DNA of 64,000 nt. It comes from Dipteris shenzhenensis (lineage: Eukaryota > Polypodiophyta > Polypodiopsida > Gleicheniales). A program made the translations under genes and the position numbers. The stretch is taken from the NCBI GenBank assembly GCA_047967505.1, contig CM106540.1. The stretch is one strand, 5' to 3'. Below the pieces are notes generated by a model. The model made no database searches and was not told where the DNA came from. It worked only from the letters and a program-made list of their open reading frames with translations. Of this stretch, positions 58,196-64,000 are shown in pieces; the first letter of the stretch is position 1; every line of letters begins with the position of its first letter.

Positions 58196-58440
58196 TGGTA
58201 TTAGAGCCACTAGGTTCTAGAGAATCCACCTTGAAAGTGCCACCTCATCATCTTCTCCACCACCTCCATTTTGAACCTCCCTCTTCCCCTCTTCTCCAAA
58301 TTTTTTGTAGGAGCTTGTTCTCCCTCTGTAGTGGACCATTCCTAGAGCCTTTTGAATTGATGTTTCCTCCCCCTAGGGCACACCTCTAGCTCAAAGCATT
58401 TCTCATCATTTTGCCTCTGTTGCCTGTGCCATAGGATTCG
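58196..58440 (+). other. Copia-C PBS and leader, uninterrupted (empty site)
   Basis: It starts with the PBS and carries the leader. The stretch 58341-58370 corresponds to the exact place where the 13.5-kb transposon entered the other copy. Here the leader is continuous. Confidence 0.9.
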
Positions 58441-58860
58441 TTTTATACCTCTCCTGCCTAATAGTTTAGCCTCTAGCACTAATGGAATTCTATGTTGGCA
58501 TATTTTTAGAAGGACTCCTTCCAAATCTATATAACTTAAGCAAGAACGTCTTTATATCATATGACTAAGTCATTAACTTTTTAGAGATAATTATCAACCA
58601 CATGAGCACTTATGACTACTATTTTGAGCTCAAATTTGTTAGAGATGAACTAAGAAAAGAGAAACAAATAGCATCACAATAATTTAAGAAATATAGAAGG
58701 GAATGGTGGGTAGGAAAAGGGGACAAAGACAATGAGGAAATGTTCATAGTTATAAGGAAAAAACAATGCACAAGAGAGCATAGATCAACTAGTGGTGAAT
58801 GTAGAAGAATCACAGACAAGGCAAAGATTAATCATTTTTCCACAAAAAATCATTAAGGAA
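58441..58860. other. Unassigned AT-rich DNA
   Basis: No gene or repeat boundary is seen. Lysine- and glutamate-rich plus-strand translations near 58620-58850 have frequent stops. Confidence 0.35.
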
Positions 58861-58869
58861 TTTTTGGAG

Positions 58870-59510
58870 AACTAGAGGTAAGATCTATTGAAAAGCTTTT
58901 GTTGCGGGATAAGTGTAGCCAAACTCATCCTAGGGTGGTCCCTAGATTTGATGCCTTATACCTTGATAGAGCTCTTACCTTAGAGGAGCTGGTGTCAAGG
59001 AAGCCCCCTTGATTAGGGAGGAGAGTAAAACCACATCATCTACATACAATAGAATTTCTATCAGAGAAGGGTATGTCTACTCCACATAGTGTCTTGATGA
59101 ATGCACCAGCTCATCAATGTATATCCAAACAATGCGGGTGATAAAGAACAACCCTGTTTGGCACCAAACATGTTCATGATCTCCACTATGCATGAGTTCT
59201 TGTCCTGAGTATGCCTTATAAGTACTCGTAGATGTTGGGGCTACCTAGATAATGTCTTCATTTTACCCTAAACCACCTAATTGCCTTTAAAAATTGGGCA
59301 TGTGGCACTGTGTTAGAAATCAAAATGCTATTCATCACATATTTCTAGAACAATTGAATACAATATTCTCCCACCACACCACATAAATGGGAGAAACCAA
59401 TATTTGCATTGGTTTTACAAGACATGGAAATAAATGACCTGATGCTTGAAACTAATGTTCCACGATACAATATATCCAATGCAGTGCCTTTCCAGGTAGG
59501 ATGTAGAACA
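58870..59510 (-). pseudogene. LINE (non-LTR) reverse transcriptase relic
   Basis: On the minus strand the translation contains MFGAKQGCSLSPALFG (about 59115-59170), the conserved QGxxLSP motif of LINE RT. Broken frames near 59040 correspond to the YADD box (ILLYVDDVV-like, ending LLSS), and further downstream pieces lead toward 58870. Frames change often and no ends are visible. Confidence 0.72.
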
Positions 59511-59526
59511 AGAATAATCTATAACA

Positions 59527-60443
59527 CATGAAGATCATGGTGTCCTCCAGCTAATGGTTGGGTGATGATGTGTATGCTTGAACACTGGATGCATTTATAT
59601 TAAATGGGAGAATTTTGCTTTTGCAAATGATCGGGTATCTACCATGAATTTAGATTATTGGCATGCACTTAAAAAAGTACTCTTCATGTTTGATAATGAG
59701 AAGATGGTATCTTTTGGCTCTAATGGATATATTTTACCAAGACAGTATTCTAGAGCACCTACTTCGACCCTTGGAAGCTAGGCATCCCGCTAAAGAACTT
59801 TTAGCCCAGGGAGAAAAAGAGGGGTTATATTCAATAAGTATCTTTTGGACCCAAGGTATGTTTTGGACCACCACTTAATAGGGTGACACACATTGGACTT
59901 GGACCACTAGGTCCATCCACTTAGTCATGTTCAGAATTAAATGGAGCTAATCCAAGTACTTCTTAGACCTTGATGCTCAAGTAGAAGCCTCATAAATCCC
60001 TCGGGAGGGTTGGAACACGTGGGATAATACATCTTCCCCATGGCTACCTTCTAAGCCCAAGGGTAAGAAATATTCTAGTACATATTCTCCCTTGGATCAG
60101 AGAGACAGGAGTAATAAGGGACATTGATATTGGCTTAGTAGTTGGGCGCGTAGCTCAAGAAAGAAATCACTAGATAATTGGAGAATGGTTGAACCACAGT
60201 TCCAAGAAGGATCATAAAATATCACGAGAACTAATACGGAGTTTGAAGGATGGGGAAGACCAATACACAACTGTGTGTAATTGAACTGCAAGATGAAGAC
60301 GTGAGCAAGTACATGTCCACCTTCCTTCAAATAGCCTCCCTAATCTTTTGAGTTGATGGCTCTTCAAGCTCTGTGCATGGAGAAACAGAGGACATGACCC
60401 TGAAGAGAGGAGGAGTACCATCTAAATCTACTTATCATTGCAT
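59527..60443. repeat. Repeat family B, copy 2
   Basis: Collinear with 26262-27173 but without the CA microsatellite before it. The two copies are similar enough to align by eye over about 900 bp. Confidence 0.85.
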
Positions 60444-61697
60444 GTTGGAGACAATGAACTTTGTTCTCCATGGCTCAATGAAGCTCTACACTTGAGAGAG
60501 ACCTTCGAGATGAAGGGACCTTACCTTCGAGCTTAGGTGAAAATATGTATAAACGTTCATGTATTGGCACGCTTTTTCAACTATGATTTTTGTGCTTCTA
60601 CTTGGGGGGACTATGCACATAGATACATCTGAGCAAAAAACTCCACCCGACAAGGCTCACGAATATGTAGATACATTCATCGCTAGAGCCAAACTTTGTT
60701 ATCCACCTCAGAGCCAAACTTTGCATGTCTACTACTTTGCATGTGCATCTTCACGAAGGCGGTGTACGGGCTCTTGTGTGGGCAAGCCACCGGTGTGGCC
60801 TTGCCATTAGTATGTGTTCTCGACTCTATTTGACATACAACTAATGTTGCAAAACTACAAATCCGTTCTGCTTATCGAGCAAAAGCTCAGGGATCTTGGC
60901 CTCTAGGCCCCGACGTTGTATAATAATTTCGAGAGCACCAGTATTTGGGTTCATCCTATGTTATGTGCATGTTGCTCTGTGGAAAACCCAGCTTGTCTTC
61001 AGGGTGCACTTGATTTGTGTTGCTCTGCAATGGAGGTTGCAATTATACAATGGTTTAGCTTGATTGGTGCATAGGGGTAGACTCCTTTGCTGGCATAGAG
61101 ATTTTCCAGCAGAGAGCCATACTTGTTGCTGGTATTCATAGTAGCCTGCATTCATAGTAGCCCAGAGAATCATATTCGTATGAGATTTTTCCTTCCTGTG
61201 ATGAATTATAGAGGCTTCATCCCATATAGATCACATAAAAACTTGGCTACGTATCCACCTGAGAGCAAGCAACTACTACAACCACTTCGGGACCTGTAAG
61301 CAGGCCATAAGGATCTCTTACTAGGAATAAACATGACTTGACTCTCTGGCTATACATATCATTACCTCTCTTGCTAGACCCCTACAAGTTCTGTAGCGAC
61401 TGAGATCTCTCTAGTTGAGCTTGTGTTAAAATACACACGACGGTCTTCCCATTTGTCTTACAGTCTGTCTCCTTAAGAAAAGCTAATTCTCTAGAGCCCG
61501 TATTGGGATTTCATTGAGCCTGAGAAGCCTCGAGACAAAACTGTGATCATGGTCTAATAGTCTCTTATCATTGAAAATTGTGAATCAAGCATATATTTTT
61601 TTTCTAGAAGGCATAAGCACCAAATGCATCGTTCTTGCCTGCGACTCTACATGGGACTTTCGTAATTACCTAGTAGTCACTGTAACAAGAGAAAAAA
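60444..61697. other. Unassigned DNA
   Basis: No supported gene. The region contains short repeats (gagccaaactttg twice near 60685-60725, attcatagtagcc twice near 61133-61163) but no element ends. Confidence 0.4.
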
Positions 61698-62890
61698 AAG
61701 GAAAAGGTTACAAAGGCCGTATGCTCTTCCACCTTAGAGAGATCCTATGGGTTCTCTTGTGGATACTTATATAGAAGAGGTCATCACACTTTGACACCAC
61801 ATCATTCTCACAAGACTATATCCTTGCGGCTCACTTACTGACAAGATGGGTTTTTTGAGAATCTCCACACCAAAGGACTGTAGATTTCCAAACAATATAG
61901 ATTTATTGGATGGTTCAGTAGCAGAGCACTATATTCCAGAGCCTGCTATTCTTTATAGTTGTCCATGATATTTTGGTTACAAATAAGTAGCACAACATGG
62001 AAGCTTGAGAGTGTAGCTGCAAAACCTTTATTACTTCTTCATAAGAAGAATTTACTTTTTATGGGATATGGACTTAAGAGGCCTTTTTGGGATGAAGACT
62101 TAGGTATTTGAGTCTCTTTATTGATTCTTCATTTTGTATTAACATGAGTTTCTTTGCTAGAAACTATTAATTATATGGGTTCTCATTAGCCTTGACATAT
62201 ATATACGAAAAGCCCTTGGCATATATACATGTATCTATATATTTGTCTCTAATCTTGGCATTTATATGTGTGTATATATATGTATATCTCGTTAGCCTTG
62301 GCATAATGTTTATTTATATGTTTATTTATATTTTAACCAAAGAGCTCCCATACATTTGGAAGTACACATAGCTTGCTTCATTATACATTACTTTCATTGG
62401 GATACTGAGGAGGACCATTGATATTACTTACATTCAAATACTATCAACTGACCTGATGGGCTCATTATATGAAGTTTGGGGCAAGTCCCAAGGTCAAGGA
62501 GGCATTAAGCCTAAAGTGTGATATTTATGATACAGGGATTAGTCAAGACATATTTCTATTGGTTTTGAATTCATTATAACACCCCTTAGTGGGATAATCC
62601 TTTCTACTCATGAATGGAATACCCTGGTGATGCAAGGATTGGACACCCTTTAAAGATTTGGTCTTGTAGGTTTATGAGCATGGATTACTGTAAAATGGAA
62701 ACTGGAGAGTTCCTTCTCATGATTAATGTCTTTAGCTGTCACTTTACTCAACACTTCACTTGTTATATTCTACCTTTCTGCTTACCACAACTTACTAGAA
62801 TTTTGACATTTTTTGCCAACGTATGTTTTATAAGAATGCCAATATTTGATGCTAATCTAGATAGAGTGACATTGATAACAACTGTGTGCT
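61698..62890. repeat. Repeat family A, copy 2 (without Copia-A)
   Basis: Collinear with 1367-1949 joined to 24259-24880. At the join this copy reads cttggcatttatatgtgtg, with a single TTTAT, so it preserves the pre-insertion state of the Copia-A target. It ends near 62885, where another LTR element seems to begin. Confidence 0.88.
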
Positions 62891-63896
62891 ATTATGGATA
62901 AATTTGACCAAAGTAAAAAGGCATAGATATGTGTGTGTGCTTGTATGTGTGGCAATAGTATATTAAAATATGGTGTGCATAGGGCCCAGGGTTGAGGTAG
63001 CAAGGCATGACCATGTGCCACCCTTCCACGTAAGAGGACCCATAAGGTGTGTTGTACATAATCCATGGTAGTAATAATATAAAATGATAAGGTGGCATGG
63101 GTCCTCCATGTGCCACTCCTCCACCTAGGCAGTCCCACACCTGCATTTAGTGAGATATGTCCCAAGGACCATGGGAGAAGTAATATAAAATAGGTGGAGA
63201 TGGATATTATATTGGATTCTTCCCTCCATGTAGGATAGGCCCATGTGGGGGAGGTGTAGAAAGTCCAAGAGTGCAAGTTAAATAATGGGGAAAGTAGGAT
63301 GAGGTGGCAAGATTCCTTGTGCCAACCCTCCACATGTCCTCCTAGATGTTTGACCGTATTATAAAATTGGAAAGAGACCAAGGGAGTATCTTAGACTTGG
63401 GATATGGGGGTTGATATATGTGGAAAAATGAGGCCAAGGGTTGTCGCACACAATTGAGAGTGTGTAACTGCCTAGCCCACATGGGAGACTCTTCCACACA
63501 CACCATACATGTGGGAGGATGCATTTATTGGGAGAGACTCCCTCACTTCGCTATAAAAGGAGGGGGCTATTCCTTGGTGTGACACACTCATTCTCGTAAA
63601 GCCACCTAGCTAGTACTTTGATATTTCCCCCCATCCTTTCTTTCAAATAAAGCATGACACTCTTTCCTTGTTGTTTCCATCTCTACATTCCTGCTCCCAT
63701 CATGTACATGCTTCTCTTTCCCCTCTCCCTCTCCCCTTGTGCCATAGTCTCCCTCTTCATTCCCACCCCTCTTCATCCCATTTCCCCACCCATGTTAATG
63801 CTTCTCCCCTCACGTTTCCTTTCCTCTATGGCCCTCGAGCATCGCCATGCCTAGCATCTAGCCTCTTGTCCTGATTTATTTTCTAGTTAATAGAAA
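62885..63896 (+). repeat. Probable 5' LTR of another LTR retrotransposon
   Basis: Homology to repeat A stops near tgtgtgc at about 62884-62890. A TATA box (CTATAAAAGG, 63551-63560) is followed by a C/T-rich leader, and a PBS starts at 63897. The exact left end is uncertain, and the element runs out of the window, so no TSD or partner LTR can be checked. Confidence 0.5.
63551..63560 (+). promoter_or_regulatory. TATA box of the probable LTR
   Basis: CTATAAAAGG lies about 345 bp before the PBS, a fitting place for the U3/R border of a 1-kb LTR. Confidence 0.5.
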
Positions 63897-63918
63897 TGGT
63901 GTGGCTGCTGGGATCGAA
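63897..63918 (+). promoter_or_regulatory. Primer binding site resembling tRNA-His
   Basis: TGGTGTGGCTGCTGGGATCGAA complements CCA plus the acceptor and T-arm end of a tRNA starting GTGGCTG, as plant tRNA-His does. It places the LTR border just before it. Confidence 0.6.
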
Positions 63919-64000
63919 ATCTCCATAGCTAGTGGCATAAAATCCGTTACTCCTATGATTGGGTGCAGTTCTGCGACACCTTCTGTGTGCAATTTTTTGC

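Overview
The window looks like intergenic DNA from a large, repeat-rich land-plant nuclear genome. A fern, lycophyte or gymnosperm would fit, but I cannot fix the species. I found no convincing host gene, rRNA or tRNA. Nearly everything is a nest of transposable elements, several of which can be dated against each other because intact target-site duplications (TSDs) are visible.

Region 1-24.3 kb. A Ty1/copia element on the minus strand (Copia-A, 1950-24253, TSD TTTAT) sits in an older repeat (family A). It was broken twice. A solo LTR of its own family, in opposite orientation, lies in the integrase (4888-5580, TSD GCTTC). A 16-kb Ty3/gypsy element lies in gag (7018-23021, TSD CCTTG). The gypsy element has 1.1-kb LTRs, a PBS matching the tRNA-Asp 3' end, a 4-kb leader with an extreme G/purine-rich tract, gag-protease-RT-RNaseH-integrase, and a long extra ORF between pol and the 3' LTR.

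Region 24.3-41.4 kb. Old repeats (A, B, C), a 268-bp CA microsatellite, a gag scrap cut by the CACTA terminus of an En/Spm transposon (28184 to about 32345), and an array of palindromic TTATGC/GCATAA hexamers. A complete Ty1/copia element (Copia-B, 33524-39114, TSD CTTAT) splits that array, and a truncated relative lies at 40531-41245.

Region 41.4-54.9 kb is the most interesting part. It is a 13.5-kb DNA transposon (41412-54931) with 30-bp terminal inverted repeats, TSD TTTA, and two divergent transcription units facing out from a central array of about 40 short palindromes. The right unit encodes a DDE-type transposase (DUF8039-like N-terminus, DUF7869-like catalytic core), split by a 247-bp MITE with an 8-bp TSD. 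The left units encode a ParB-like domain joined to a degenerate beta-class DNA methyltransferase, and a SET-domain protein. A transposon that combines a ParB-like protein with its own array of palindromes suggests an element-encoded system for binding or marking its own DNA. I cannot match it to a described superfamily.

Region 54.9-64 kb. Fragments of a third copia family (Copia-C), which was the target of the 13.5-kb transposon, a LINE reverse-transcriptase relic, second copies of repeats B and A, and the 5' end of another LTR element with a PBS like the tRNA-His 3' end. Two pre-insertion (empty) sites are present as paralogues in the window: 61.7-62.9 kb for Copia-A and 58341-58370 for the 13.5-kb transposon.

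Most coding regions carry in-frame stops. Most of these are TAG where CAG is expected or TGA where CGA is expected, which is what deamination of methylated cytosine in a plant would leave.
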